Shown: in pieces, positions 24,110 to 32,836 of the stretch
Layout: each line of letters begins with the position of its first letter
Numbering within the stretch: the first letter of the stretch is position 1
The notes under the pieces: generated by a model
Told to the model about the DNA's origin: nothing
Databases searched by the model: none
The model's input: the letters and a program-made list of their open reading frames with translations, nothing else
Source: Candidatus Lachnocurva vaginae
Lineage (GTDB): Bacteria; Bacillota; Clostridia; Lachnospirales; Lachnospiraceae
Length of the DNA stretch: 64,000 nucleotides
Assembly (NCBI GenBank): GCA_011082265.1
Contig: CP049781.1
Coordinates: 1,493,501-1,557,500 of the forward strand
Direction: 5' to 3'
Position numbers and translations under genes: made by a program

Positions 24110-25396
24110 TTATTTCTTTCCCAAAATATCTTTCAAAGTACTTTGAAGAGTCTGTATATAGTCCTTGTCAGGAATGCTTCTTATATTTTTACTCCTCTTA
24201 TTATTTCTAATTTTATCTCTATTATGTTTATTTATATTCTTATTTTTATCTCCCATTTTTTCTATATCTTCATTATCTTCAGTTTTATCTTCTCTTGTTT
24301 TTCTTACGTTTCTTCTATTTCCATTATTCTGATTACTCTGATTACTCTGATTTTCAGTATTTTTCTTATCTTTTTCATCCGATAAATCAAGAATTATTTC
24401 TGCCGAAGGAGAATTGACATACAAAGTTCTCTCCCACGGATTATACCCGTCCGCAAGGACTTTTAAGCTATGTTTTCCATACTTAGCACTTATAGGTGTA
24501 TCCTTTGTGACTTCCGTATTATCAAGAAGAATTTTCGCATTATCTACGCCTATTCTGAAAATAATAGATGCACTCTTAGGTCCTTCTCCTTTAAGCTCAT
24601 TTAAATCCATAACGACAATATTTCCTCTGGTAACTGTTACCTTTTTTGTGCCGCCATATCCATTATTTGCAACTGTAACATTATATTCTCCTTCTGGGAC
24701 TTCAATCTTCATACCCTCTTCAGAGATTTTCGTAAATATAGTATTTCCTATAGATATCATACTATCCATAAATAAATCAGTGTTAACAAGCTCAATTGTT
24801 CCATGACCAGTTGTAATAGCTATACTTATGATTTTCTTATTAATTCCTACTATCCTAAGTTCATCTCCTTCACCTATATCGGCTATTGAAGAGTAGTTGT
24901 TGTTTGAAAAAACAGGAGTATTATCATCAAGGTCATACTTTTCTTTCCCTATGCTCATAACTCCATCCTCTGAAGAGATTACATACTTTTTAATATTTGA
25001 AAGTTCCCACACTTTATCGGATAAAGAAACTTTTTTTAGTGCTACTCCTTCTTTATTTTCTTCAATTGTGACAACCCGTCCAGGAGTGAACTTATCCCAA
25101 CTTGATATCTCTTTATATTTATTTTCAAATCTTGTAGTAAGAGAAAATTTTCTTCGTAAAATTCTCTTATCTCCTGAAAGCTCTTCAAGAGTTATCTTTT
25201 CTTCATCAAGATCAAGTTCACGTATTAAATAAAGCTTTTTATCCTTATCAATGGTTTTTGTTGTATCTTTTTCTGGCTGTCTTAAGGCTCCTTCCAAATC
25301 ATTACCTTTTTTCTTACATCCTGAAATATTAAAAGCAAAAATGAATATGAAAAGGATTAAAAATAACTTCAGATATTTTTTATTAGTTTTCTTCAT
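24110..25396 (-). CDS. PEGA-domain lipoprotein
   Basis: A 428-residue exported lipoprotein. The signal peptide has a hydrophobic core (LFLILFIFIFAFN) and a lipobox ISGC with C27 as the acylated cysteine. The middle is beta-rich with no name I can give. A PEGA-type region at about 270-350 (DNAKILLDNTEV, then YGKHSLKVLADGYNPWER) suggests a surface binding role. The last 80 residues are charged, Asn- and Lys-rich low complexity, perhaps wall-contacting. Its start overlaps the end of cca by 14 bp, so it is the last gene of the rluA-proS-cca run. Confidence 0.78.
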   Translation of the reverse strand: MKKTNKKYLKLFLILFIFIFAFNISGCKKKGNDLEGALRQPEKDTTKTIDKDKKLYLIRELDLDEEKITLEELSGDKRILRRKFSLTTRFENKYKEISSWDKFTPGRVVTIEENKEGVALKKVSLSDKVWELSNIKKYVISSEDGVMSIGKEKYDLDDNTPVFSNNNYSSIADIGEGDELRIVGINKKIISIAITTGHGTIELVNTDLFMDSMISIGNTIFTKISEEGMKIEVPEGEYNVTVANNGYGGTKKVTVTRGNIVVMDLNELKGEGPKSASIIFRIGVDNAKILLDNTEVTKDTPISAKYGKHSLKVLADGYNPWERTLYVNSPSAEIILDLSDEKDKKNTENQSNQSNQNNGNRRNVRKTREDKTEDNEDIEKMGDKNKNINKHNRDKIRNNKRSKNIRSIPDKDYIQTLQSTLKDILGKK

Positions 25397-26729
25397 TCAT
25401 ATCACCATAAATTCTTTTTGCTTCTTTTATAAGCAAATCCTTTTTATTTATTGTAGGATCGTCTATAGCCTCATTTATAAGGGCATTTAAAACCCTTCCC
25501 ATATCTTTTCCTTCATGTATACCGATTTGTTTTAAATCGTCTCCCCCTATAGAAAGATCTTTTATAAATAAAGGATCTTTATCCTCACATATTTCTTCAT
25601 ACATTTTTTTTACTTCGGAAAGCCTTTTCAACTTTTCTTCCCTTTTATAGTCACTTTGAGCTTCTATATCAGCTTTGTTTAAAGAAAAAATATCGGGATA
25701 AATAAAAAGTCCTGTCTTAGACATTATTCTTCTAAATTCCGCCTTATTCTTCGGCCTTATATAATGATATTTAACCAAAGTCGTAACCTTTTTTATAGTA
25801 TCATTATCAAACTTAAGTCTTCTCATTATTTTTTTAGCAATACATGCTCCTTTTTCTTCATGTCCTTTAAAATGGTCAATTCCATTTTTATCTGTAGTTT
25901 TTACATAAGGCTTTCCTATGTCGTGAAAAAGGGCCGCAAGTCTTAAAACCTTTGTATTTGCAATGCTTTTTAGTGCATGAATAGTATGCTCCGCTGCAGA
26001 ATATACATGATGAGGGGAATTCTGCTCAGTATTTATCATATCATCCCATTCCGGAAAAAATATCTGTAAGAGTCCCAAATCATGCAATTCTTTTAACTTT
26101 TCGGGATGATTTGAAATTAAAATATTTACAAATTCTTCCCTTATTCTTTCCATACTAATTTTGGATAAAGTCGGTGCCAAACTTTTAACAGCATTTTTAG
26201 TATTTTCTTCGATAGAAAAATCGAATCTTGCACTAAACCTTATCGCTCTCAGCATACGAAGTGCATCTTCTTTGAATCTTTCGTACGGATTTCCTACACA
26301 CTTTATAATTTTATTTTTTAAATCCAAAAATCCGTCATATTCATCAATAAGTCCGCTTTTTTCATTATATGCCATCGCATTTATCGTAAAATCACGTCTT
26401 AATAAATCTTCCTTTAAATTACTCGTATATGAAACCTTATTAGGATGTCTTGCGTCCAGATATTCTCCGTCAATTCTATAAGTTGTAACCTCATAAGGTT
26501 TTTTATCTATAACAACACTTACCGTACCATGCTTTATGCCCGTATCAACAGTATGATCAAAAATCTCTTTTATATATGGCGGTTTTGCATTAGTAGTTAT
26601 ATCCCAATCTTTAGGCGTAATGCCGAGAATTGAGTCCCTAACACAGCCTCCTACGATATATGCTTCATATCCATTTTGTTCCAAAATGTCAATTATTGAT
26701 TTTACATTTAAGGGAATTTCTATTTTCAT
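25383..26729 (-). CDS. cca: CCA-adding tRNA nucleotidyltransferase with HD domain
   Basis: Adds or repairs the 3' CCA of tRNAs; the three tRNA genes here do not encode CCA, so the enzyme is needed. The nucleotidyltransferase motif GGCVRDSILG is at about 27-36, with DWDITT after it. RRDFTINAMAYN and DALRMLRAIRFSARF follow. An HD domain (LAALFHDIGKP, about 262-272) lies in the C-terminal half. The 448 residues are the usual length. Its start overlaps the proS stop as TAATG. Confidence 0.94.
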   Translation of the reverse strand: MKIEIPLNVKSIIDILEQNGYEAYIVGGCVRDSILGITPKDWDITTNAKPPYIKEIFDHTVDTGIKHGTVSVVIDKKPYEVTTYRIDGEYLDARHPNKVSYTSNLKEDLLRRDFTINAMAYNEKSGLIDEYDGFLDLKNKIIKCVGNPYERFKEDALRMLRAIRFSARFDFSIEENTKNAVKSLAPTLSKISMERIREEFVNILISNHPEKLKELHDLGLLQIFFPEWDDMINTEQNSPHHVYSAAEHTIHALKSIANTKVLRLAALFHDIGKPYVKTTDKNGIDHFKGHEEKGACIAKKIMRRLKFDNDTIKKVTTLVKYHYIRPKNKAEFRRIMSKTGLFIYPDIFSLNKADIEAQSDYKREEKLKRLSEVKKMYEEICEDKDPLFIKDLSIGGDDLKQIGIHEGKDMGRVLNALINEAIDDPTINKKDLLIKEAKRIYGDMNEEN

Positions 26730-28168
26730 TAATACGCTTTACCCCAAAATACCATGTGCTTTGCCTCTTTTCCGCAACATATACATTTATCCGATATATT
26801 CTCTTCATCAAATGGAATACATCTGCTTGTAGCACCGGTTTCTTCTTTTATCTTATCTTCGCATTCAACATTTCCACACCACATAGCTCTTATGAATCCC
26901 GGATTCTTTTCAAGTATTTCCTTAAATTCATCATAAGTTTTTGCATCATTTATATGAGCTTCTAAATGCTTCTTTGCTTTTATAAACATATCATCCTGTA
27001 TTTTTTTAAGAAGATTTTTTGCTGTACTTTCCATTTCTGAAAGCTTTACTATTGTCTTTTCTCTTGTATCCCTTCTTACAAATACACATTGGTTCTTTTC
27101 TAAATCCTTAGGTCCTATTTCTATTCTAAGTGGTATTCCTTGAATTTCAGCCTCTGCGAATTTGTATCCCGGACTTTTATCTGTTAAATCAATCTTTGCT
27201 CTTATATCACTATCTTTTAATATTTTTAAAATTTTAGCAGCTTCTTCTTTAATTCCGTCCTTAGTCTGCTGAATAGGAACTACCATAACCTCTGTAGGTG
27301 CTATTCTGGGAGGAAGAACAAGTCCCGAATCATCTCCATGCACCATAATTATAGCTCCTATAAGTCTTGTTGAAATCCCCCACGATGTTTCATGAACATA
27401 TTGAAGCTTATTATTTTTATCTGAATATTGTATATCGAAAGCTTTTGCAAAACCATCACCGAAGTTGTGGCTTGTCCCTGATTGAAGAGCTTTTCCGTCA
27501 TGCATAAGAGCTTCTATCGTATAAGTTGACTTTGCTCCTGCAAATTTTTCTTTATCAGTCTTTTGACCTTTTATCATAGGAATTGCCAAATATTTTTCGC
27601 AGAAATCTGCATATATATTAAGCATCAGCTTAGTTCTCTCTTCTGCTTCTTCTTCAGTTGCATGAACTGTATGCCCTTCTTGCCATAAGAATTCTGACGA
27701 ACGAAGGAAAGGCCTTGTAGTTTTTTCCCATCTTACGACAGAGCACCACTGATTATAAACCTTAGGTAAATCTCTATATGAGGAAACGATTTTACTATAT
27801 AAATCGCAAAATAAAGTCTCTGATGTAGGGCGAATGCAAAGCTTTTCCGTAAGCTCATTTTCTCCGCCTTTAGTTACCCATGCAACTTCTGGTGCAAATC
27901 CCTCTACATGATCTTTTTCTTTTTCCAAAAGACTTTCCGGAATAAGAAGAGGCATATATACATTTTCAACACCATTTTCTTTAAAAATCTTATCCATATT
28001 TTTTTGGATATTTTCCCAAATAGCATATCCATTCGGCTTAAAGATCATAAATCCTTTAACTGCCGAATAGTCCATAAGCTGTGCTTTTTTTACAACGTCT
28101 GTGTACCACTGTGCAAAGTCTTCATTCATTGAAGTTATCTGCTCTACAAGTTTTTTATTGTCTGCCAT
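26729..28168 (-). CDS. proS: Prolyl-tRNA synthetase, short archaeal/eukaryote-like type
   Basis: Class II synthetase that charges tRNA-Pro (a tRNA-Pro gene lies at 62136-62209). At 479 residues it lacks the insertion editing domain of the long bacterial form. It has LCIRPTSETL, VRWEKTTRPFLRSSEFLWQEGHT and the C-terminal zinc-like cysteines (MWCGNVECEDK and CICCGKEAK) of the short type. No T-box is visible upstream because the rluA gene is only 3 bp away. Confidence 0.95.
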   Translation of the reverse strand: MADNKKLVEQITSMNEDFAQWYTDVVKKAQLMDYSAVKGFMIFKPNGYAIWENIQKNMDKIFKENGVENVYMPLLIPESLLEKEKDHVEGFAPEVAWVTKGGENELTEKLCIRPTSETLFCDLYSKIVSSYRDLPKVYNQWCSVVRWEKTTRPFLRSSEFLWQEGHTVHATEEEAEERTKLMLNIYADFCEKYLAIPMIKGQKTDKEKFAGAKSTYTIEALMHDGKALQSGTSHNFGDGFAKAFDIQYSDKNNKLQYVHETSWGISTRLIGAIIMVHGDDSGLVLPPRIAPTEVMVVPIQQTKDGIKEEAAKILKILKDSDIRAKIDLTDKSPGYKFAEAEIQGIPLRIEIGPKDLEKNQCVFVRRDTREKTIVKLSEMESTAKNLLKKIQDDMFIKAKKHLEAHINDAKTYDEFKEILEKNPGFIRAMWCGNVECEDKIKEETGATSRCIPFDEENISDKCICCGKEAKHMVFWGKAY

Positions 28169-28171
28169 CTT

Positions 28172-29005
28172 TTACTCCTTTAAATCTTTATCTTTTATAG
28201 CATTAAATTCTAAAAATTTTTTTCCTTTAGGTGTTATAGAAAAAGTCATTTTTTTATTTGTCTTAGGATGGATAAATATAAGCTTATAAGCACATAGAGA
28301 AAGCTCTTTATCTCCTAAAGGTTCATTCTCCTTTTTAGCTTCCTTCCCTTTTAAATTTTCAAAAGCTTCTTTAGAAATGCCATATTTTCTATCACCTAAA
28401 ATTGGCATATTATGATATGCTAGTTGACATCTTATCTGATGAAATCTTCCTGTAAGAAGTTCTATATCAAGAAGAGAAACCCCTTCCTTTTCTTCTTCGA
28501 TAAAAGCTTTAAGTGACGCTCTTTTTGCATTTTTGTACTTATCTTTATCAACAATTTTAGCTCTTTTATTATTTTTATCCTTAATAATATAATCTATAAA
28601 ATTATATATTTTTACATTTTTACCTAATTTTTTCCCATTTATTTCTTTAATTTTTTCTATGTTTTGCTCCGCTTCATCACTGCAAATATTTGCAATATTA
28701 TCATAAAAACCTACTTCATGATTGTAATGAACGACTGCATAATAAAATTTTCTTATTTTTCTTTCTTTAAGCTCATTACTTAAAAAAGCTGCTGCATTTT
28801 TATTTTTGGCAATAAGTATAAGCCCTTCAACCGGCTTATCCAGTCGATTTATAAGTGCAACATATCCCGCTTCTTTTTTCCCTATTCTGTAATTTCTTAC
28901 AAAGCTTACAACATCTTCCTCTAAAAAGTTTGCTGTCTGTGCTGCAACTCCACGGGGCTTATACAAAATCAAAATATCTTCATCTTCAAAAATTATATCT
29001 GTCAT
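28172..29005 (-). CDS. RluA-family pseudouridine synthase
   Basis: Isomerises uridine in rRNA or tRNA. The 277 residues include LYKPRGVAAQ at the N-terminus, the catalytic motif INRLDKPVEGL with the aspartate, and TGRFHQIRCQLAYHNMPILGDRKYG, standard for RluA. No S4 domain is present before it. The exact target base cannot be assigned. It is the first gene of the apparent rluA-proS-cca-lipoprotein run. Confidence 0.88.
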   Translation of the reverse strand: MTDIIFEDEDILILYKPRGVAAQTANFLEEDVVSFVRNYRIGKKEAGYVALINRLDKPVEGLILIAKNKNAAAFLSNELKERKIRKFYYAVVHYNHEVGFYDNIANICSDEAEQNIEKIKEINGKKLGKNVKIYNFIDYIIKDKNNKRAKIVDKDKYKNAKRASLKAFIEEEKEGVSLLDIELLTGRFHQIRCQLAYHNMPILGDRKYGISKEAFENLKGKEAKKENEPLGDKELSLCAYKLIFIHPKTNKKMTFSITPKGKKFLEFNAIKDKDLKE

Positions 29006-29084
29006 AAATATTGTTATTTATATTTTCAATTTAATATCAATAATATCTAAAATAAATATTTTCTTTAAGCTAACATCTTTTTTA

Positions 29085-29774
29085 TCAAACTTTAAATCTA
29101 TATCCTACTCCCCAAATCGTTTCTATATATTGAGGATTTGTTTTATCAACCTCTATCTTTTCTCTTATTTTCTTAATATGGACTGTTACTGTCGCTATAT
29201 CGCCTATAGAATCCATATTCCAAATCTTTCTAAAAAGTTCTTCTTTTGAAAAAACATGGTTGGGATTTTCCGCAAGAAATGTAAGAAGTTCAAACTCTTT
29301 AGTCGTAAGCTGCTTTTCATCTCCATCTACCCATACTCTTCTTGCAGCTTTATCAATCTTTAGAGAACGAATCGTTATGATATCACTTTTAACTGCATTA
29401 GTCTTTTTTAGTCTTTCATACCTTGATAAATGTGCTTTAACTCTTGCAACAAGCTCACTCGGAGAGAAAGGTTTTGTTATATAATCATCCGCTCCTAGAC
29501 CAAGTCCTCTTATTTTATCTATATCCTCCTTTTTTGCAGTTACCATAAGTATAGGAGTATCTTTTACTTTTCTTATTTTTTCACATATTTCAAAGCCGTC
29601 GGCTCCCGGCAGCATAATATCTAAAATAAACATATCGAAGTCTTCATCTATAGCTTTTTTTTGTCCGGCAATTCCATTACTTTCTATTTCTACTTCAAAT
29701 CCGCTTAATTCCAGATAATCCTTTTCTAAACTTGCTATAGCTTCTTCATCCTCTATTATCAATATCCTTGCCAT
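29085..29774 (-). CDS. OmpR-family response regulator
   Basis: DNA-binding regulator paired with the kinase encoded upstream. The receiver domain (residues 1-120) has the acidic pair E8-D9, phosphoacceptor D52 (ILDIMLPG) and the conserved lysine in TKPFSPSEL. A winged-helix output domain (about 135-229) ends IWGVGYRF. The frame extends to 29804, but the ATG at 29774 (MARILIIEDE) lies six bases after GGAGG. It overlaps the kinase stop by 29 bp. The signal and targets are unknown. Confidence 0.92.
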   Translation of the reverse strand: MARILIIEDEEAIASLEKDYLELSGFEVEIESNGIAGQKKAIDEDFDMFILDIMLPGADGFEICEKIRKVKDTPILMVTAKKEDIDKIRGLGLGADDYITKPFSPSELVARVKAHLSRYERLKKTNAVKSDIITIRSLKIDKAARRVWVDGDEKQLTTKEFELLTFLAENPNHVFSKEELFRKIWNMDSIGDIATVTVHIKKIREKIEVDKTNPQYIETIWGVGYRFKV

Positions 29775-31257
29775 CATAATCCTCCATCTTTTTTCTGAGA
29801 ACAAAATACATCGTTGTCCCCTTACCTAATACACTTGTTACCCAAATATTTCCACCATGATCATCAATAATTTTTTGAACTATTGCAAGTCCTATTCCCG
29901 ATCCCTTTGTCAAAGAATTTCTTGATGAATCTGCTCTATACATTCTGTCAAAAATATATGGAATATCCTTACTTGAAATTCCAATTCCATTATCTTCTAT
30001 CTCCACCTGAATTGAATCTCCAACATCCAAAATTCTAAGTGCAATTTTTCCCGGATTTTCGATGCTCTTTTTTCCCATATATTTTACACTGTTTGAAACG
30101 ATATTATGTATAACTCTTTCAAGTTGCTGTGGATCCGCTATGATTTTTACATTATCTGCAACTGATGTCATATATGTAAACTCAATTTTTTGAATTGCAA
30201 GATCCATTCCTATTTCGTCCGAACAGTCTTTAAAATATTTATTTACCGAAAGGACAGTAAAATTATAAGGAATTCTATTTGTATCAATCTTAGTATAGAG
30301 TGATAGCTCATTAATAAGAGCATTCATATCATTTGATTTATTTACAATAGTTTTAAGATATGATTCTCTCTTTTCCGGAGTTTGAGCTACTCCATCCAAT
30401 ATTCCTTCCGCATATCCCTTAACTGCTGTTATAGGAGTTTTTAAGTCATGTACAATATTACTTATAAGCTGCTTTTGCTCTTCTTCGCTTTCTATTTTTT
30501 CTTTGGCTGTTTCCTTAAGCCTTCTTCTCATTTCTTCTATAGCAATAAAGAGCTCCGTTATTTCGTCATCACCATCCGGAATTAGTTCATTATCTAATCT
30601 TCCGGCTCTTATATCCTTAGCTGCAGCAACCAAATTTCTTATTCTAGGAACAATGCCTCTATAGTTCCATAGTACCATAATAAGTGTTGTTAATGAAAGT
30701 ATAACAAGCGACGACAGCATAAAATCCGCCGAAATTCTTCTAACCTCCGGTTTTATTGATTCTGTTGATGTTACCAAAAATATGCTTCCCTTATTTCCAT
30801 TTTGATATTTAAAATCAAACTGTTTTAAAAGCGTTGGTATTGAATTTCCCATATATATAATCAAATTTTTAGATAATAATTTTTCTCCATATTTAGGTAA
30901 AGATTTTACATTCAAATCGCCTTGAAATTTTTTATCTTCAAATATGATTTTTCTTCCTCTTCTTATAATAAGATATGAGTAACCTTCCCTAACCTTCTGA
31001 TTCAATTCTTCTATCTTTTGAACATTGTCAACGTCATTTTTATTATCGGAAAGCCATTTTTTTACAACCTTTGTACCTTTATCTGAATATGTATGTAAAA
31101 GCCCTAAAGAATTGGAATAAAATATATTATTTTCTTTCGCCATTTTGGAATATCCATGAATAACATTTTTCATTCCGGTTATATAAGAAAGTCCGACTAT
31201 TATAGGAACAATCAATATTATAAAAAAGGATATCGAAAGCCTTGTTTTTAAACTCAA
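29746..31257 (-). CDS. Membrane sensor histidine kinase
   Basis: A 503-residue kinase with two membrane segments (about 7-27 and 178-197) enclosing an extracytoplasmic sensor of about 150 residues. HAMP follows at about 200-252, then a HisKA domain with H270 in NIVHDLKTP, and an ATPase domain with NIVSNSVKYMG (N box), DNGIGIS and GSGIGLAIV. The start is a TTG (31257) six bases after GGAGGG. What the sensor reads is unknown; the location and architecture are common among envelope-stress systems. Confidence 0.92.
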   Translation of the reverse strand: MSLKTRLSISFFIILIVPIIVGLSYITGMKNVIHGYSKMAKENNIFYSNSLGLLHTYSDKGTKVVKKWLSDNKNDVDNVQKIEELNQKVREGYSYLIIRRGRKIIFEDKKFQGDLNVKSLPKYGEKLLSKNLIIYMGNSIPTLLKQFDFKYQNGNKGSIFLVTSTESIKPEVRRISADFMLSSLVILSLTTLIMVLWNYRGIVPRIRNLVAAAKDIRAGRLDNELIPDGDDEITELFIAIEEMRRRLKETAKEKIESEEEQKQLISNIVHDLKTPITAVKGYAEGILDGVAQTPEKRESYLKTIVNKSNDMNALINELSLYTKIDTNRIPYNFTVLSVNKYFKDCSDEIGMDLAIQKIEFTYMTSVADNVKIIADPQQLERVIHNIVSNSVKYMGKKSIENPGKIALRILDVGDSIQVEIEDNGIGISSKDIPYIFDRMYRADSSRNSLTKGSGIGLAIVQKIIDDHGGNIWVTSVLGKGTTMYFVLRKKMEDYDGKDIDNRG

Positions 31258-31276
31258 ATCTATCCCTCCGTTTTAT

Positions 31277-31308
31277 AAAGAAAATAAGACCGAATTAACG
31301 GTCTTATT
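31277..31308 (-). terminator. Intrinsic terminator after metK
   Basis: AATAAGACCG (31283-31292) pairs with CGGTCTTATT (31299-31308), a perfect 10 bp. The minus-strand tail is TTCTTTATAAAA. It lies 12 bp below the metK stop and before the kinase gene. Confidence 0.75.
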
Positions 31309-31319
31309 ATATCACGATA

Positions 31320-32501
31320 TTAAAGATATTTCTTTAGTGATTGCACTTTATCCAATTCTTCCCACGGAAGCTTTAAATCATCCCTTCCGAAATGTCCATA
31401 AGACGAAGTCGCTTTATATATAGGTCTTCTTAAATTAAGCTCCTTAATAATGCCGGAAGGTCTTAAATCAAAGTTTTCTTTTATAACACTTATAAGCTTT
31501 TGATCTGAAACTTTTCCTGTTCCGAAAGTATTAACATTTATTGATGTAGGCTCTGCTACACCTATTGCATAACTTAATTGTATCTCACACTTATCACAAA
31601 GTCCCGAAGCCACTAAATTTTTTGCTACATATCTAGCAGCATAAGCAGCTGATCTGTCAACTTTTGTACAATCCTTTCCTGAAAATGCACCACCTCCGTG
31701 TCTTGCCATTCCACCATATGTATCCACTATAATTTTTCTTCCAGTAAGCCCTGCATCCCCGTGCGGTCCTCCGATTACAAATCTTCCTGTAGGATTTATA
31801 TAAAATTTTGTATTTTCATCAATAAGTTCCTTTGGAATAACTGGATCGAATACATATTTCTTAATATCTCTATGTATTTCTTCTATCGTAGCCTCAGGAT
31901 TATGCTGCGTTGAAAGCACTACTGCTTCAAGTCTTAATGGCTTTCCATTTTCATCATATTCTACTGAAACCTGCGTTTTACCATCTGGTCTTAAATAAGG
32001 AATTGTACCATCTTTTCTTACTTTTGAAAGTTTTCTTGCAAGTTTATGTGCAAGGAAAATAGGATATGGCATATATTCTTCCGTTTCATTTGTAGCATAG
32101 CCGAACATCATTCCCTGATCTCCTGCACCATTTTCCAAATCATCTTCCTTCTTCCCGCTTTTAGCTTCATACGACTTATCGACTCCTAAAGCTATATCCA
32201 AAGATTGTTTATCAAGTGCAACCATAACAGCACATGTATTTCCGTCAAACCCGAGTTTTGAATCGTCATATCCAATTTCAACTATCGTATCCCTTACAAC
32301 TTTTGAAATATCAAAATTGGCTTTTGTGGTAATTTCTCCGGTCACAAGCACAAATCCCGTGCATGTCATAACTTCACATGCAACCCTGCTCATAGGATCT
32401 TGCTTTATGCATTCATCAAGTATTGCATCACTTATTGCATCACACATCTTATCAGGATGTCCTTCCGTTACTGATTCCGATGTAAATATATGTTTTTCCA
32501 T
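31320..32501 (-). CDS. metK: S-adenosylmethionine synthetase
   Basis: Makes S-adenosylmethionine from methionine and ATP. The 393 residues start MEKHIFTSESVTEGHPDK, with the ATP-binding histidine in GHPDK. GAGDQGMMFGYA and the phosphate-binding GGGAFSGKDCTKVDRSAAY are present. The frame is open to 32522, but GGAGG stands four bases before the ATG at 32501, and the upstream part is the terminator hairpin of the riboswitch. Expression is predicted to be switched off by S-adenosylmethionine through that leader. Confidence 0.97.
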   Translation of the reverse strand: MEKHIFTSESVTEGHPDKMCDAISDAILDECIKQDPMSRVACEVMTCTGFVLVTGEITTKANFDISKVVRDTIVEIGYDDSKLGFDGNTCAVMVALDKQSLDIALGVDKSYEAKSGKKEDDLENGAGDQGMMFGYATNETEEYMPYPIFLAHKLARKLSKVRKDGTIPYLRPDGKTQVSVEYDENGKPLRLEAVVLSTQHNPEATIEEIHRDIKKYVFDPVIPKELIDENTKFYINPTGRFVIGGPHGDAGLTGRKIIVDTYGGMARHGGGAFSGKDCTKVDRSAAYAARYVAKNLVASGLCDKCEIQLSYAIGVAEPTSINVNTFGTGKVSDQKLISVIKENFDLRPSGIIKELNLRRPIYKATSSYGHFGRDDLKLPWEELDKVQSLKKYL

Positions 32502-32510
32502 TTTTCCTCC

Positions 32511-32540
32511 AAAAAAATCCACCTTGTCGAGAGGTGGATT
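32511..32540 (-). terminator. Riboswitch-controlled terminator before metK
   Basis: On the minus strand AATCCACCT (32540-32532) pairs with AGGTGGATT (32524-32516), followed by T7 that runs directly into the GGAGG of metK. This is the OFF-state hairpin of the SAM leader. Confidence 0.9.
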
Positions 32541-32560
32541 ATAAATACAAAGATTAAGAA

Positions 32561-32666
32561 TTCCCTTATTGTTCGATTATACTCGCTCAAGGTTTGGCAC
32601 CTTCCAAAAAGGAGGTTGTCGTGGTTTCTTTGATCCTCTCTATCTCCACCACTCTTAATAAGAGAA
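32561..32666 (-). promoter_or_regulatory. SAM-I (S-box) riboswitch aptamer
   Basis: P1 forms from TTCTCTTATT (32666-32657) and AATAAGGGAA (32570-32561), 10 bp with one G-T pair. The S-box core follows: AAGAGTGGTGGAG, GATCAAAGAAACC, CGACAACC and AAGGTGCCAAACC, then GAGCGAG before the closing P1 strand. Position directly before a terminator and metK fits the known role: ligand binding stabilises P1, frees the terminator and stops metK transcription. Confidence 0.93.
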
Positions 32667-32790
32667 CATAAACTATATGGAATTTTCAATCTAATTAATA
32701 GTAATTGAGAACATTGTACTCTCTATAAGTGATATCAGTCAACTGTTACAGTCATAATAAACATAATGAATACATATATATCTTAATAAA

Positions 32791-32836
32791 AAGAACTAGA
32801 AAACAGACACAATAAGAACTAGAAAACAGACACAAT
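32791..32836. repeat. 23-bp perfect tandem duplication at the end of the HD-GYP gene
   Basis: Two identical 23-bp units lie at 32791-32813 and 32814-32836, each beginning AAGAACTAGAAAACAG. The second contains the stop codon and last five codons of the HD-GYP gene, so the first is a copy of that gene end placed outside it. No terminator is visible in the 150 bp beyond. Confidence 0.9.

Noticed and set aside
32468..32689. Open frame of 73 codons on the minus strand across the metK leader.
   Set aside because: It is inside the SAM riboswitch and overlaps the metK start; no family match and no ribosome site.
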